Notes: generated by a model from the letters alone, not told the origin. A stretch of 64,000 nt of DNA from Rhodocollybia butyracea (GCA_015501585.1 JADNRY010000222.1:36837-100836), one strand, 5' to 3'; shown: positions 10,246-22,153, counted from the stretch's first letter. Program-made: numbers and translations.

Positions 10246-11542
10246 TGAGAGAGCGTTACTATGGCTAAGCGGAAAGTGTGAGAAATGGCCAATAAACAGC
10301 CAAACCATCAACACCAACCACAAAACTACAATAAAGACTCTTAGTTCAGAGGGGGGATGTGAAATTACAAGAGTTGAACTTCGAAATGAATAGGGAATGC
10401 AGGAACAAAGGTAAATGGGGGGGAAGCGGATATATAATACAAGAAAGCACTGACCAGGGGTTATCTACCCAGAAAGAGCCCTGACTGCAGCCTATCTACT
10501 ATACTTGAACTGAACTGAACTGTACTAGACCTGACTCAAAACAAATAAAAGTAATAAAACAAAACTGTGTGAAGTGAGGAGGAAATCCCAGCCTCGAATG
10601 TGAGGGGGAATCCAAACCTGGGGATCAACTATCAATCTGGGCTACATTATATAGAGCAGGAGCGCGGCTGTGTAGTATGCACAGACCACTTAAGGGTGTG
10701 TCAAACCGCTCTCTAGCTTCTAACGAGCCGAGTTTCATGTTTCTATTATATTTCAATTCAAATTTCAAATCAACACTCCGAAATTGGAGATTATCACTCT
10801 TCCCTGTACTTGGCAAGGGACAACAAGCTTCTATAAATGCTCGTACTCGGTTATAGCGATGCTAGAGGGTCTAGGGACACTGTCCTATCTCGAAAGTACC
10901 ACAGAGGATGCAGGGGAACGGCGGTTTTAGCTCATGTTCGGCTTAAACAAATAGTGACCTAATTTCGGAGTTATAGCAAGATCTCCGTATTTCAACTACT
11001 TCCGGACATCGGCACAACTCGGGACTTCGGATTTGGACTCTCTAGTATATCTATTGAGTTCTCCAAATGCCGCCGCAATCATATTTCGCATGCGTGACAC
11101 CTTTCTAAAGAGGTTCTCTTCTAATCCCAACATTATAAGTAGTAATGGATACAGCCTTCATAACTCGTGAAGTGGTGCTGCACAAATGCTACAAATATTA
11201 CTGGGAGTGCTTCTAGTGTATTTCCATTGAATAGACCTCAGGGAACCAAATATACATAACAAACTCCTTTTCTTTCAGAGTTTCTCAAGCAGGGGATGAA
11301 TTAACATATAGTGAGAAGTGCATATTTCACAATTCTGAGCAAATAGAGGTTGGAGGAGCTTGTATTACATTGGACTCAAGCGAAACACATTGATACACAA
11401 GGTCCAGACCATAGTCTCTTGCATGCTTTATCAGATGGAGCACTGCATACTGATCAATCCTTCTGGATATGTGAATTGTAGAGACAAGACAGATACATAT
11501 GAGACTACAGGATTTGAGGGTGGGTTTCAGTAACTAGAGATC
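10246..11542. other. insertion of ~1.3-1.4 kb in the transposase-like gene, no gene recognised
   Basis: Coding sequence leaves off after GFVKYLWR (10245) and returns by 11543-11640 (RDVIENQIKKN is clear at about 11638). The interval carries no recognisable ORF. It shares a short stretch (ACTGACCAG...CCTGACTGCAGCCTA, near 10448-10495) with 8540-8595 in the neighbouring insertion, suggesting related LTR-type sequence. No TIR and no convincing TSD were found; both borders are uncertain. Confidence 0.4.
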
Positions 11543-13986
11543 ATGGGTAGCACTCCCAATGACTTCCAGATACTATGTACACTGCAGAAATGCCAAAAAA
11601 ACAGTATTCTAGGGCCAAAAGGGTTTTGGGCGTATCAGCGTGATGTTATTGAAAACCAAATCAAGAAAAATGCTGAACGCCAGAAAGAGCTCATAATACG
11701 CCTGTCCTCTCTTGACATTGAGGGACTTGGACTTGGCTCAAAGCTTGCAGGCTCAACCATCGTTAACCACTATGGCTCACTCACAGGCTCAGATTTTCGC
11801 AAGATTGCCCAGGTTGCACCGTTTGTCTTAAAACAATTTGTCTCTGATGAGTGTTTTGCAACATGGGTGGCCTTGTCGAAACTCATCCCATTAATATGGC
11901 AACCTGAAATAAAGGAGCTGGGCCCCTATCTAGTGACATCCTTTTATATTTAATGACCGCGTCCTACGCTGATCTTTGCCTTGTTTAACAGACAACCTTG
12001 GAAAACGAGATACAGAACTTCCTTCTATGCGTAGCGTGCTGGACCATTCGCTGGTTCAATAAGCCTAAATTCCACATTCTGGTTCATCTCCCTGAGCACA
12101 TACGCCGTTTTGGGCCCGCAATTCTATTTGCCACCGAAGGCTTTGAGTCATTCAATGCGGTTATTTGGGCTCAAAGTGTTCACTCCAACCGCCAAGCCCC
12201 GTCTTGAGACATTGCCATCGCTTTTGCTAAGCAGAACCGTCTCCACCACCTGCTCAGCGGTGCTCTTTTCTTAGACCGTGAAAAAATCCCCCTGGATGTT
12301 GAAGGCGATAAAAGGTGTATCAATTGTGCTCTGCACCAAAGAGATCGAATAACAGCAACTCAGCGGCACTACCGTCTTGGAAATTTCACCCGCGACCACT
12401 TGGCTCAAGCAGGTCCCAGCACTCTTGAATTAGTCAAACACTCGGCGGATACTGTTGGTCATTATCTGGGCCTGGTTCCTCCAAGTTTTTCTGCCCCATC
12501 TGGTAGGCACCGTCCTGTCTCTGTTTTGTTTTTATCTAAATCTTTATCCGGATAGGTACCTGCGCTTTGGATACATGTGCTGCTACTCAGCAATGGCCTA
12601 ACACCTTGTCAGGTCGACACATACCTGCATCCCCCATATTTGATGAAGAGATGAAGTCAAATAGTACCTTTCATTGCGCTAAAGGCCTGGTGCCACTGGC
12701 TAACGGCGACAAGTGCCCCGTGGAAAGCTTTGTTGCCTGCCAAAACCTAGGGACGGGCCATGCTACCGATGGAGTGGATATTGCTCATGTTAAAGAGATA
12801 TTATGGCGCTACCGTCCAAATGCAATGCATAAGGTTGCAGATGTAATATTAGTGGAGGCTTATCAGGTTGGACCTCAGACGTCTGTGCACGGAATGCCGC
12901 GTCTCCTGTCACTAGCTAGTTTTCATCTTATAGAGCCAGAGGCAAGTCCTTGATTGCTTGTTTTTCATTAAACAGCTAACAGGACCCACAGATGCTGCTC
13001 TGTACTGCCAACGTTCAGCACAACTGCACACAAAATCCTTGCACCATTGAACACGATGCGCCGGTTCCTCAAGAGCATGAGCAGACAGCTCAGTTCAAAG
13101 GCCAAGTTCACCACCGGGGAAATTTTAATGACTTGGTTCTCAACACTGCACAAATGCGTGATGCCAAGTACATTCAGCGCTTCAGAATTACTCCCCAGCC
13201 TTTACCCCTCGACCATACTCTTGATTTGAGCACAGCCCGTGTTTGGGATTTGGAAAACAAGAAAACAAAAACCCAAAAACCACGTTCAACTCCCATTTCA
13301 TTGCAACCTCGTCCCCCATCTCCATTAGCAGTTCTGTCGCCGTCTCCACTCACCACCTCTCATCACCATGCAGCATCCCCGGCATTGCAACCACGATGGC
13401 ATGTGCCAAGCTACTCCGCAAATTCTCCCCATCAAGAGCCACGTTTCCGGGAGGGCTCTGCAGTGCCACCCATTTTATACCCTTGTCCTCATGTGCACTT
13501 GCAAACACTTGCAGCTGCACCCACTCCAATCCCCGCCAGTTTTGACCAGCACAACTCAAGTTTGCTGCAGTCACATTCTCCTGGGTTGCTGTTTCCTCAC
13601 CCACCAGGGCTCCCTCGTTCCTTGGATTCATATCCACCGCCGTTGAATGGGCAACTGGATAACATGCCTGTGGCATCTGGCAGTACTTGGTTTGATCGCC
13701 GACCCCAGCATATCCCAACTCAGACCCAGGTGTACGGTATCTCCCCCTATTATGCTACAAGCCCCTCTGGTGGCTATTTTAGTAGTTACAACGCTCCTCT
13801 GCAACCTCAAACTAATCCTCAGCTACAGGCAGGACAAACTCCCAGCTTAGACCCCAACTTAGAACAGTTTTCGACGAATGCTTCTTTTGAGAGAGGTTTT
13901 TAAAAGTCTATGCATAGGTAGTACAATAAAATATTTCTGATTATTTATGCACGTCAAAGCAACGTATGGTGTAGACCCAAAAGCTA

Positions 13987-15525
13987 CTATAGCATCGCAG
14001 CAGCACCTGCTTTCAAGTCATCTAGTGTGCCAAATTTCTTCAAATCGTCTTTCCAACGCCCACCGCGTTTAGCCTAAGCGTGTTGAAATCCTGCAGGATC
14101 TTCGTGTTTAAAATCATCTTTGGTTTGGCCCCTGTATTCTAGCCAATGCCAAATGCCGCCAGCAGTGTACTGGGTCACTGAAACCCTTTTCTCGCCCTTC
14201 TGTAGAATCAACGCCAAGGGCAAGATGATGGTGGCGCCAGGAGGAAACTCGAGGACCAAGTTGAAGTCCCAGAGCACAATGTGGCCCCCTTTGGTGTGGT
14301 CATACTCCCCTCCCGCTGTCACCGTGCATGGGATGGTGGGGTCGTTCTTCGAATCCGTGTGGATGTATGACCACATTGCAGGCCCAAAGTTGACCGTCAT
14401 GCACGAATAGACGGAGTTGTCAAAGTTGGGCTGCAGGGCAGGAAGCTGAGAGTAGAGGTCATTGTTTTGTATCTGGAGTGCTTCATAATTGGCAGGAAAC
14501 CATGCCGCAAGAGCTGCTACAGGAAAACCAAAGGATCAACACAAAACCACAACATTTTTTGCAAGACATACCTCTTTGGAATCCAGCAACCCGCCGAAAC
14601 GATTCACGTCCCATGAGCTCCTCCAACATCGGCTGCCTCTTGCCACAGAGTCTCATGGGTTCAGGCTGCCCTTTGCCGTATGAAATCCCCCGTGCTGCTG
14701 CCGGAGACCCTGCGCGTTTCTGATCCTTCTCGGTCTTGTCCCACTTTTGAGCCTTGCCCGCTTCAAGGATTGCCCCGCCCATGTCACGGACGGCCTCCAA
14801 GTATGCAGGATCTACGGGCCCGTAGAGCATCACTGCGGAAAGCCATCTTGCACCGTCGGTAATGGGAACAGATTTGCTAGGCCATTCATGCATCAAAAGA
14901 AGCAAAACATAAAACAGCAAACTAGTACTTACCCCGGCTCAAACTTGACAAGTACCTTGCCTTCGGCCAGGATGTTCTCAAGAGTTTGAGCTCTTTTAGA
15001 GCCACGGAAGTCGGTGTCAAGTCCAATAAAGGCACCTTCAGCGACAGGGAGCTCTTCCATGGAAAGCTCTGTCTCCGTTGGTTCTGAGGGCACAACATTT
15101 TTTCTAAAGCCAACGCCGTCCCTACGGGAATGTCCCTCCGCAGCTGTGGCTCTCTGTCGTCGCTTGTTGCGGTTACGTTTCTGCCTGCTTTGTCCTCCAA
15201 GAGACTGGCCTGGGCTTTGCTGCTTTTCTGATGCGGGCCAGGTTTGTGTCTGGGAAGTGGGCATGGCTCGACCTTGGTGCGGGGTTACGAAGGGATCGGA
15301 AACGGATGGTGGGGAGGGCTCTAGAAATGCGTCATCTTCTGCTGCTGAAAGCTCACTTTCCGCGCCATCTTCAAGCAGATATGCTCGCCGAAGCAATAAG
15401 TCAAGATGGGCATCAACACAAAGTTCAGTGGACAAGGCAGTGGGAGTGTTCTGAGCAAGCAGTTTTCGTGGGTGGTTTGGTGCATAATTATCAGAACAAT
15501 GTACCTTGAAGCCGTTGGCGCACAT
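13987..15525 (-). pseudogene. TET/JBP-like 2OG-Fe(II) oxygenase gene, decayed
   Basis: Three exons fit: 15525-14933 (basic, low-complexity N-terminus), 14876-14572 (SVPITDGARWLSAV) and 14516-13987. Exon 3 shows WFPANYEAL, VNFGPAMWSYIHTDSKND, GGHIVLWDFNLVLEFPPGAT and SVTQYTAGGIWHWLEY, the order of the Tet-like 2OG oxygenases expanded in basidiomycetes. HTD supplies the first metal ligands. Where the family has a short block with the distal His between the Leu/Ala-rich strand and KGEKR, this copy runs straight from LALIL to QKGEKR, so that His appears lost. An in-frame TAG at 14074 precedes the natural stop at 13987. The family oxidises 5-methylcytosine. It lies tail to tail with the transposase-like gene, an association known for such oxygenases and mushroom transposons. 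Confidence 0.68.
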
Positions 15526-15602
15526 ATTCCGCAGAAAATCTAATGAAAAAACGCATCAGCCCAAGTTTGTGAGACAACGGGCATGAAAAGAGCAAAAGAG
15601 CA

Positions 15603-15713
15603 AGTGAGGTTAGTGCTGGACACGGGTATACCCTCGGGTATTCCGGGCATGTACCGTACCCATACCCCTGACTACCGTACCCATACGGGTAAGGGTCTAG
15701 CACTGTACCCTCA
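15603..15713. repeat. small inverted repeat, possible MITE fragment
   Basis: GTGAGGTTAGTGCTGGAC at the left is matched, inverted, by GTCTAGCACTGTACCCTCAC at the right, with CCATAC/CGGGTA-rich sequence between. The TAGTGCTGGAC start resembles hAT-type ends. No clear target duplication was found. Confidence 0.4.
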
Positions 15714-15883
15714 CAACCCCCGGGTTCCCAAAGTCTATCCACCCGCGGTGTTACCATACCTGCGGTTTGTCAAGTCAAGCTAAATGCTTCAAAGACTATC
15801 TATATTCCACAGCACTCTGTTGAAGAGTACACCCAGTGCAAGTAAAGACTAACTATGGACTGTTACAAGGGCCAAGGCATAAT

Positions 15884-16679
15884 TCAAGCTTCATCCCCAC
15901 TAACTACAGATGCTTTATGTTTCCCTTTATTACCCATCTTCTCCTCAATCGCCTTAAGAATATCCGCATCAATTATCAAATCTCGCTTACTCCAACTACC
16001 CAGGCAAAGGCACATCTGGATCGACTTTCCTGCAAGCCTGTTACGCGTGAATGGAAGAAGATGACGGCCTTGAGAGAACACTCGCTCAACAGCAGTTGAT
16101 GTTGCTACATGCCAAAGTCAATATAAGTGCAAACCAAAAGATGAACTGCTTACCTGGAATTGAAAGAAAATTTAGAGCCATACGTGAGAGTTTTGGAAAG
16201 ACTCGACGTTTATCCCACCACCACTTCAGGCAGTTATCCGTTACCTCTGGTGATGATGATAGATAATCATTGAGTTTGTTCCGTGAAGCTGTGGCCTGTG
16301 GTAAAGCAATATGGGCAAAAATATTGAAACCTCCCAAGGATGCACTAGAAGCAATTGGCTGAAAAAAATCAGTAGCTCTTACATGAGCCCAACAAAAATA
16401 AGACATACAGTTATATCATCCTGCACCACATCAACAACATCATACACCTTGAATTCATTGCGAGTAATTTCTTTGGCTGTTTCAAGCAACTGACAATGTC
16501 TGTGATTTACCAGATCGACCGGTGGTGATGACCTTCTTCAGCTTCTTCCCAGCACGTTTGACAGCCGAGATAGCTTTGGAAGCAGCGGAACCAACAGATG
16601 AGAGAGAATTTTTGTCAGACTGGGAGTGTGAAGACCGTTGACGTTTAAGAGAACGCTGAGAGGATTTTGAGTTTGCCAT
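15884..16679 (-). pseudogene. hAT transposase remnant with C-terminal dimerisation domain
   Basis: Read leftwards: a Lys/Arg-rich N-terminus (MANSKSSQRSLKRQ...) from 16679, a short middle exon (ETAKEITRNEFKVYDVV), and a C-terminal block LNDYLSSSPEVTDNCLKWWW, RVFPKLSRMALNFLSIP. An intron (donor GTAAGC at about 16161) joins this to ATSTAVERVFSQGRHLL and MCLCLGSWSK. This is the classic hAT dimerisation domain. The DDE catalytic region between the N-terminus and the dimerisation block is missing, and TAG interrupts near 16395. It is therefore an internally deleted, non-functional copy. Confidence 0.75.
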
Positions 16680-17196
16680 GAGGATACTAAACGAATAAAC
16701 AAAAACTTACGAGCTTTTAAACATTCTCCAGTCGTGGCAGGGCGGGTGCCGGTAGAGCACAAGAGGGTCCGGGAGGCAGAAGTATTGCCCGAAGAAGGCC
16801 TGAAGGCGGAAGCACTTGAGAGATAGAGAAAATGCGAGAATGGAATCAATTTTCAAGAGAAGTAGTGGGTTGTTGAAGATAGCACAAAGATTTGCAGTCA
16901 AACCAACACCAATGAAGCCTAGAATAAGGAGATTATTAGGTAGTACAGAAGCTTTGCAAGTTGGCAAATACCTTATCTCCACTCTGCAGCTGAGCTCACT
17001 TGTGCCAGTTTCGCTGGCGGTTAAACATTGTATAAGCTGTGTCATTGATGGTAAACACCTGAAGTACGGAGAAACATCTTTACAACAATTTTTGCCAGAA
17101 CGCAAAGACACATACTTTGACATTTACTAATACTTTGCAATATTGAAAGAGTTGCATTTAGAGACCTCAGACTGTAAGCGATTTTGATATTGGAGG
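16680..17196. other. no gene recognised
   Basis: Overlapping ORFs occur on both strands, but none has a recognisable motif. The minus strand upstream of the hAT remnant could hold its promoter. I see no TIR pair that would delimit the hAT element. Confidence 0.35.
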
Positions 17197-17487
17197 GCTC
17201 TAGAAATGCGTCATCTTCTGCTGCTGAAAGCTCACTTTCCGCGCCATCTTCAAGCAGATATGCTTGCCAAAGCAATAAGTCAAGATGGGCGTCAACACAA
17301 AGTTCAGTGGACAAGGCAGTGGGAGTGTTCTGAGCAAGCAGTTTTCGTGGGTGGTTTGGTGCATAATTATCAGAACAATGTACCTTGAAGCCGTTGGCGC
17401 ACATATTCCGCAGAAAATCTAATGAAAAAACGCATCAGCCCAAGTTCGTGAGACAATGGGCATGAAAAGAGCAAAAGAGCAAGTGAA
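17197..17487 (-). repeat. duplicate of the 5' part of the TET/JBP-like gene
   Basis: This is nearly identical to 15322-15606 and covers the start codon and first ~70 codons (MCANGFKVHC through AAEDDAFLEP) of the oxygenase gene in the same orientation, plus some upstream sequence. A few substitutions separate the copies (RRAYLL versus WQAYLL). Homology ends abruptly on both sides. It may come from segmental duplication or unequal exchange; no element borders are visible. Confidence 0.8.
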
Positions 17488-18082
17488 CTGTGAGGTAAAG
17501 GTTAAGCAGGGCGTTTCGCGTCCTGAAGCCAGGTGCAGCGCCATGTTTTGGAGCGTCCGAGTACCAAACTCAGCAAACAACGCCACACCTGGGTTTGGAA
17601 CACGAAACTGCCTTACTTTTGTCTTTTGTTTGCATTCAGGTGGCATGCAGGTGTGTGGTTTAGTAAGAGAGATCACATACTGGCTTGAGATCCGGCAGTG
17701 TTCAACAACAAAAAAGAACCACTTGAGAAGAACATGGTGGAAGCAAGTCAACAAGCATGAAGCTTGAAGTTTAAAGTCATGGTTGAGTTTACGCCACAGT
17801 CAGTGGTTATAATAGACGCCCGGCCAACCGGGTTTATGCGTCTGACACGTCTGACACGTCGTATGTTGGCAGAGAGTTTTGTTAATGAAACACTCAGCTG
17901 AGCAGCCAGCAACAGTGTCAATATAAGCATTGCGCGAGTGAAATGGTACCTTAGCAGAGCATCAGACCTGAAGCCTCGAGTTCAACTGGGTAAGAATTCA
18001 AAGAAAACACAACATTTAAATAAATAAATAACTTGGTACTTGATAGTATGCTATTAAGCTGCTGTTAGCTGTTTTCTCCTCC
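17488..18082. other. no gene recognised
   Basis: About 600 bp between the duplicated fragment and the coiled-coil gene. Short unrelated ORFs only. A doubled CTGACACGT occurs near 17840. Nothing else notable is visible. Confidence 0.35.
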
Positions 18083-18805
18083 CTACACGCAGCTTGCCGT
18101 GTTCTCCAACTCCCTACATGCCGCTTCCAAGCTCCTCATCACCTTGTCCACCTTTTGCTGAATACGCTCAGGGTTTTCTGCATGAACTGAGGGAGAGGTA
18201 AGGACGAAAGCAAGCCGGGCAGACATGCCGAGAGCAGCCTTAGCCTTGGCTAGATCCTCGCGAGTCTCTGCAAGTACTTTTTGGAGACTTGAAAACTCCA
18301 TGTTGCGGTAGCTGTTTTCATGGTAGTTGAAATCGGCCGAAGCTTGCAAAGCTTTGTTGTTGGCTTCCGAGTCCTTGAGTTTGTCTTCTTTGGACTCCAG
18401 TTGGGCTTCTAGCTCACGCACCCTCGCCTTAAGCGCTTTCAGCTCGGGAGATGGCCGCAACAAAAGTTGCCGGTATGCTGTCTTGTGCTGCTGAAGCTCG
18501 AGCTCGGTTTCCCTCAGCTTGGTGTCTCCAGCTGCATCAGGCTCCCTGCAAATAACCATCAACATGCTGCTGTGTTAACACAAAGAAGAGGAAGCTAACA
18601 GGGTAGGCATCTGCCCCTCGTCAGTACATCTACGTTTGGAAGGGAGGTCCTCGGGATCGGCGTTGTATACAATGAATTGGTTTTTGGACCCCCCAATGGC
18701 GCAAGATTGTCCAGGTTTAAACGGCTGAATGGAGGCACAGTGTTCAGATGCAGTCAGAAGTGATAGAGGAGAAAGACATACAGTTTCCATATCAGACACT
18801 GACAT
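18083..18805 (-). CDS. hypothetical coiled-coil protein, two exons
   Basis: Exon 1 runs from ATG 18805 to 18600 (MSVSDMETVCLSPLSLL..., then DLPSKRRCTDEGQMPTL). A 54-bp intron (GTTAGC...TGCAG) leads to exon 2, 18545-18083, in phase (MPTL-EPDAAGDTK). Exon 2 is Glu/Lys/Leu-rich with heptad-like runs (LKARVRELEAQLESKEDKL, LQKVLAETREDLAKAK), predicting a long coiled coil, and ends TASCV. The combined length is about 222 residues. I do not recognise the family. Its setting among transposon genes suggests a mobile-element-associated protein, but that is inference. It is divergent from the plus-strand gene at 19058; the shared 250-bp spacer may hold both promoters. Confidence 0.5.
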
Positions 18806-19057
18806 GAGCTTAAAGACTCAATAAAAAAATTGCAGGAGAAACGAGGGGGCTTTCAATGGGGCTTTGGGATGTGAAACTCCTGGCTTTTATACCTCTTTGG
18901 TGGTCACGTTCAAAGCACAAGAAAATACCTTTGTTTATCCTTCAACGGCGCGTCTTTGTGTTCTGGCACATTACCACCCAATTGCCATATAAAAGGGCTG
19001 GAAATTTTGCCGATATGTCTCAGCACCTTTACCAGCCCCCGTCAGCCAGTGCCAGCC

Positions 19058-19930
19058 ATGTCCGCTAATTTTTCTTCCTCTCTACATCACCCAGTCTTTG
19101 CTCCATATGGCATGCCATCACCAGCTTCCTCTAACCTTTATTTGTCCTACACACTGCCACCAGCTTCTCCAACACCAGGCTCAACAGGCTCTGACCTGTA
19201 TACGCCGTCTCCACCTCCTATAATTCAGCATGATTGTGGCCGCAACAATTCTTCCACAATGTTGGCAGAGTCGCCAAGCTCTTTCGAAGGGACTCCTATT
19301 GTCAGGCCTCTTTTTATTGACAACCTGGCAATGGAGCACAAGTTGACTGAGAGTCAGCGAAAAAAAACTGCACATCATGGCAAAGGTATGTTGCGTTCTC
19401 CTCTGTGCGCTGTCTGTTGCATGCTCACGTCCTTATCTAGTTTGCTTTGGTTGAAGACAGCGTCAGGAAACCAGAGCTGCTGGTCAAGCTCTATGAGATG
19501 TCGCTTCATTTTGAACTTTATAACAACCCAAAAGTTATTGAAGACCAAAACAACACCGATACGTTGAGAGGGATGCTCCGGGACTTGCAAATTAGGCTGG
19601 AGCAGATGTTTGCCTTGACTCCTAACCAGAATGTGAGTTAATCAAAAGATTGCCTGCTTCAATGCTCAATAGATATGGCAGAAAACGTCTCGGGCGATAG
19701 TCCTAGACTTGATCTATGACCCTTTGCGCACTTGCTATCAAGATTTAGTAGGGGCAGATGTCTTTGTACGTTGGCAGCTTGAGCTATTTGCGTGGTGCTC
19801 ATGTCATCTTGCAGGACCATATCAAGAAGAATTCAAAGCAGTTTGGTTTTGATAATGTCTTTGGAGTTCCGGCATATGAAAAAGTTTTGGAGAAGTTGAT
19901 TACAAGGCAGAGTTCCAGCGTATGAAACGG
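19058..19930 (+). pseudogene. transposon-associated gene family member, truncated by an LTR insertion
   Basis: ATG at 19058 starts a Pro/Ser-rich N-terminus (MSANFSSSLHHPVFAPYG) and exon 1 ends about 19385. Further exons: 19441-19632 (SVRKPELLVKLYEMSLHFEL, LRGMLRDLQIRLEQMFALT), 19673-19747 (IVLDLIYDPLRTCYQDL) and 19815-19920 (FGFDNVFGVPAYEKVLEKL). This order matches a multicopy Agaricomycete family often found in transposon-rich regions; its function is unknown. The phase between exons 1 and 2 does not close, and the protein ends at TGA just before the long-LTR element at 19931. The expected C-terminal part is not recognisable beyond 25928, so this is a broken copy. Confidence 0.55.
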
Positions 19931-22153
19931 TATTAGGCCTAAAATCGGCCTAAGGCGTGTAACCGTACATTTTGACACTTTGTACGTGTTATACAATGCA
20001 ATAAGAGAGTTATACGGAGCCCAAGCGTGATAGCTGTTGCCGAGGCAAAGAACTTAACAATAATACTCAGCAAGCCGTGAAGGTACGCCCACAAGCGTAG
20101 CCTAGAGCCAAGCTAGCGAGGATACCTGGGCTGCCCGGAGATGTAACGCTAGATTGTCGATCTAGTTATACCCAAAGAGTGTAGACTCTCTAAACTACAG
20201 GACATCTCGAAGCAGGATAAGTACTAAGCCAATGCGTTACTCGAGGGAAGGAATTATGAGGGAAGGCATCCCTCACACTAAGACCCCCAACGAGCTATGT
20301 TAAGATGTGGACTTTACAGTCCATAACAATGGACCAGAACAATCCCGAGGAAACCGTAGAGATCTATTTGTGGCACCAGTCGCAACCGTGAGGACGGTAG
20401 AAACATGCTTAGCGGTCCTACGGAAAGCTACGCGCCGGGATAGCCTTGGCAAATCGAAACATTTGATCTTAGAAATCATACACGGAAGGTCTTATCCGTT
20501 AAAGCCGACTATCGGGAATCACTTGTACATACTCAGCGCAGTTGCTCGTGATTACCATAAGTGGTGTCGTTGGAAAGCTAGATAACAGGCCTTCTCGAGG
20601 GAATGTTAATCACACTCAGGATGGACAGAACTATCCGAGGAATAGAATGAAACTCACCCAAGGGAAACCGGGCGGCGAGTGATCATGAAGCGTAAAGGTA
20701 CTCCTGACCCCGGAGAATTGTGGAGTAATTGGAGAAACCTCGCTCGGATCAAAACACTCTAAAACTATGTTAATCCTCACAAAATCATATTTTACCTCTG
20801 ATATATACCCAAGAATGGACTATTTCTTTATCGTGTGTACCATATATAGGCTGGAGTTTCCTTTCCGAGCCAGATTCCTCTGTTCCACTCTCTTTCCGTC
20901 TCTCTCCGTATCTGTTTCATCTATTTTTCGTATTAAACTCTCTCTACTCAGTATATAAGCCAGATATATTTATTCAATAAGACAAGTTTCTTGCCCTCGA
21001 CTTGACTGCTAAGACCAGTGCTCCGTAGAACGTCCCCTTGGGACTAGTAGCGTGACGCCTCCTGACTTGGTTATCTTTAGAAAGTAATAAACTTCACAAA
21101 GTTACTTGCCACCTCCCCTGTACGAGATTGGTTGTGTTCCTTCACCTCAGAGGATCTTTCCCTCGATTTGTATGTTAGGAAGTGAGCTCCATAGAACATC
21201 CTCAGGACTAGTAGCGTGACGCTTCTTTACTTAACTACGAGTTGGTTGTTAGTTTCTTCACCTAGTAAGTAGCTGGTCACCTCTCTACGTGTTCCCGCGG
21301 AGAAGTGTTAGTTGCTTCACGAAGTTGTTAGCCAGTCTCGACGCTTTACCGCGGAGTGACTGATAGTTTCTTCAAGGAGTTTGATTTACTGTCATATTAC
21401 TTGCTCGGCGGAATTTGGCCTGTAATAGAATTTCACAAACTTCCTTTGGCCCACTTGAGAATCTGATCAAGACTTGAGCGTGTGAGTTCCCTCGAACTCC
21501 AGATCAACCTTAAATCTAGTTGCTTCCTTAGAGGGGATGGTTTCTAGTAAGGAATTATTCGGCTCCAGAGTGAGGGTTCCTTAGTCGACTTCCCTGTGAA
21601 GTTAGGCGAGCCACTGAGATTGTGGTACGAGTTCCTAGTGATTAAGTTCACTCACAATATTGTAGCTTGGCCCAGAGTTTGGTCGAGGACTTTACAGCGT
21701 CACAGCAGCTAGTGCCAGAGTTTGCCTAGGGTTGTTGACAAACCTCGAGATTACTATTCTAGCTAGAGCCAGAGTTTGTCTAGGAGAATCTTAGTTTCGT
21801 TGTATTGGTTTTGGTTTTGATTATTTGGTTTTGGACACATACGCATTATTGGTTTTGGTTTGGTTATATTGATTCGGACATCCCGACATTCCCTCGTACA
21901 TATGTACACCCAGCTGGGCTTCCCTCGACTCAGTTCTAAGAGTTGTCCAAGCTTAGTTACCCATGTTAACGCAACGGTCTTGAACCTGGAGCAACCGCGT
22001 GCATACCTCCGATACTATCAAACTTTCCCTCGGGGAATCTCTGACAACCCGCCCTTGCTCCCTTACATATCGATAGTCTGGTTAGGTGCGGTAGTGTTTT
22101 TGTTAGGTTGTTTTATAGCACCTTTCACACACCTACACGTAAATACCCAAATA
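19931..22153 (+). repeat. left long LTR, 2223 bp
   Basis: Nearly full-length copy, matching 47855-50128 along its whole length. It carries a TATA-like GTATATAAGC at 20951-20960 followed by ATTCAATAAG, and many short repeats around CTTCACGAAGTT and TAGTAGCGTGACG. Small ORFs shared by all copies (for example 20307-20585) are explained by copy similarity rather than coding. Confidence 0.8.

Larger units (their letters stand above)
2158..13903 (+). pseudogene. transposase-like multi-exon gene of a mushroom transposon family, split by insertions
   Basis: Collinear coding blocks: 2158-2385 (Cys/His finger with WRVQCKIC and ARHHATSPKH), 3510-3781, 3838-3931, 3984-4217, 4269-4365, 5835-6177, 6234-6540 (PIWLYCDDTSGNTSKKW), 6591-6637 (EHGIWAWDY), 9836-10107, 10169-10245 ([17 protein letters not shown]), 11543-11930 (SLTGSDFRKIAQVAPFV), 11992-12499 (FNKPKFHILVHLPEHIRRFG), 12556-12951 and 12983-13903 (NVQHNCTQ, LVLNTAQMRDAKY, then a Pro-rich tail). 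Together these match a multicopy Agaricomycete protein that I believe is a DNA-transposon protein; the superfamily (KDZ-like or CACTA-like) is not certain. Defects: in-frame TGA at 10108 and 12205 (the latter where the family has Arg), a frame problem near 3781-3838, and four insertions. The start codon was not found. The spliced message would be about 3 kb. Confidence 0.75.

Noticed and set aside
13243..13850. Overlapping ORFs on both strands inside the Pro-rich tail of the transposase-like gene
   Set aside because: Shadows of one biased-composition exon (12983-13903).
20307..20585. 92-residue ORF conserved in all four long-LTR copies (also 25011, 37736, 48229)
   Set aside because: Conservation follows the whole LTR at DNA level; no domain, and neighbouring non-coding LTR sequence is equally conserved. 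The same holds for the 63-residue ORF at 20767.
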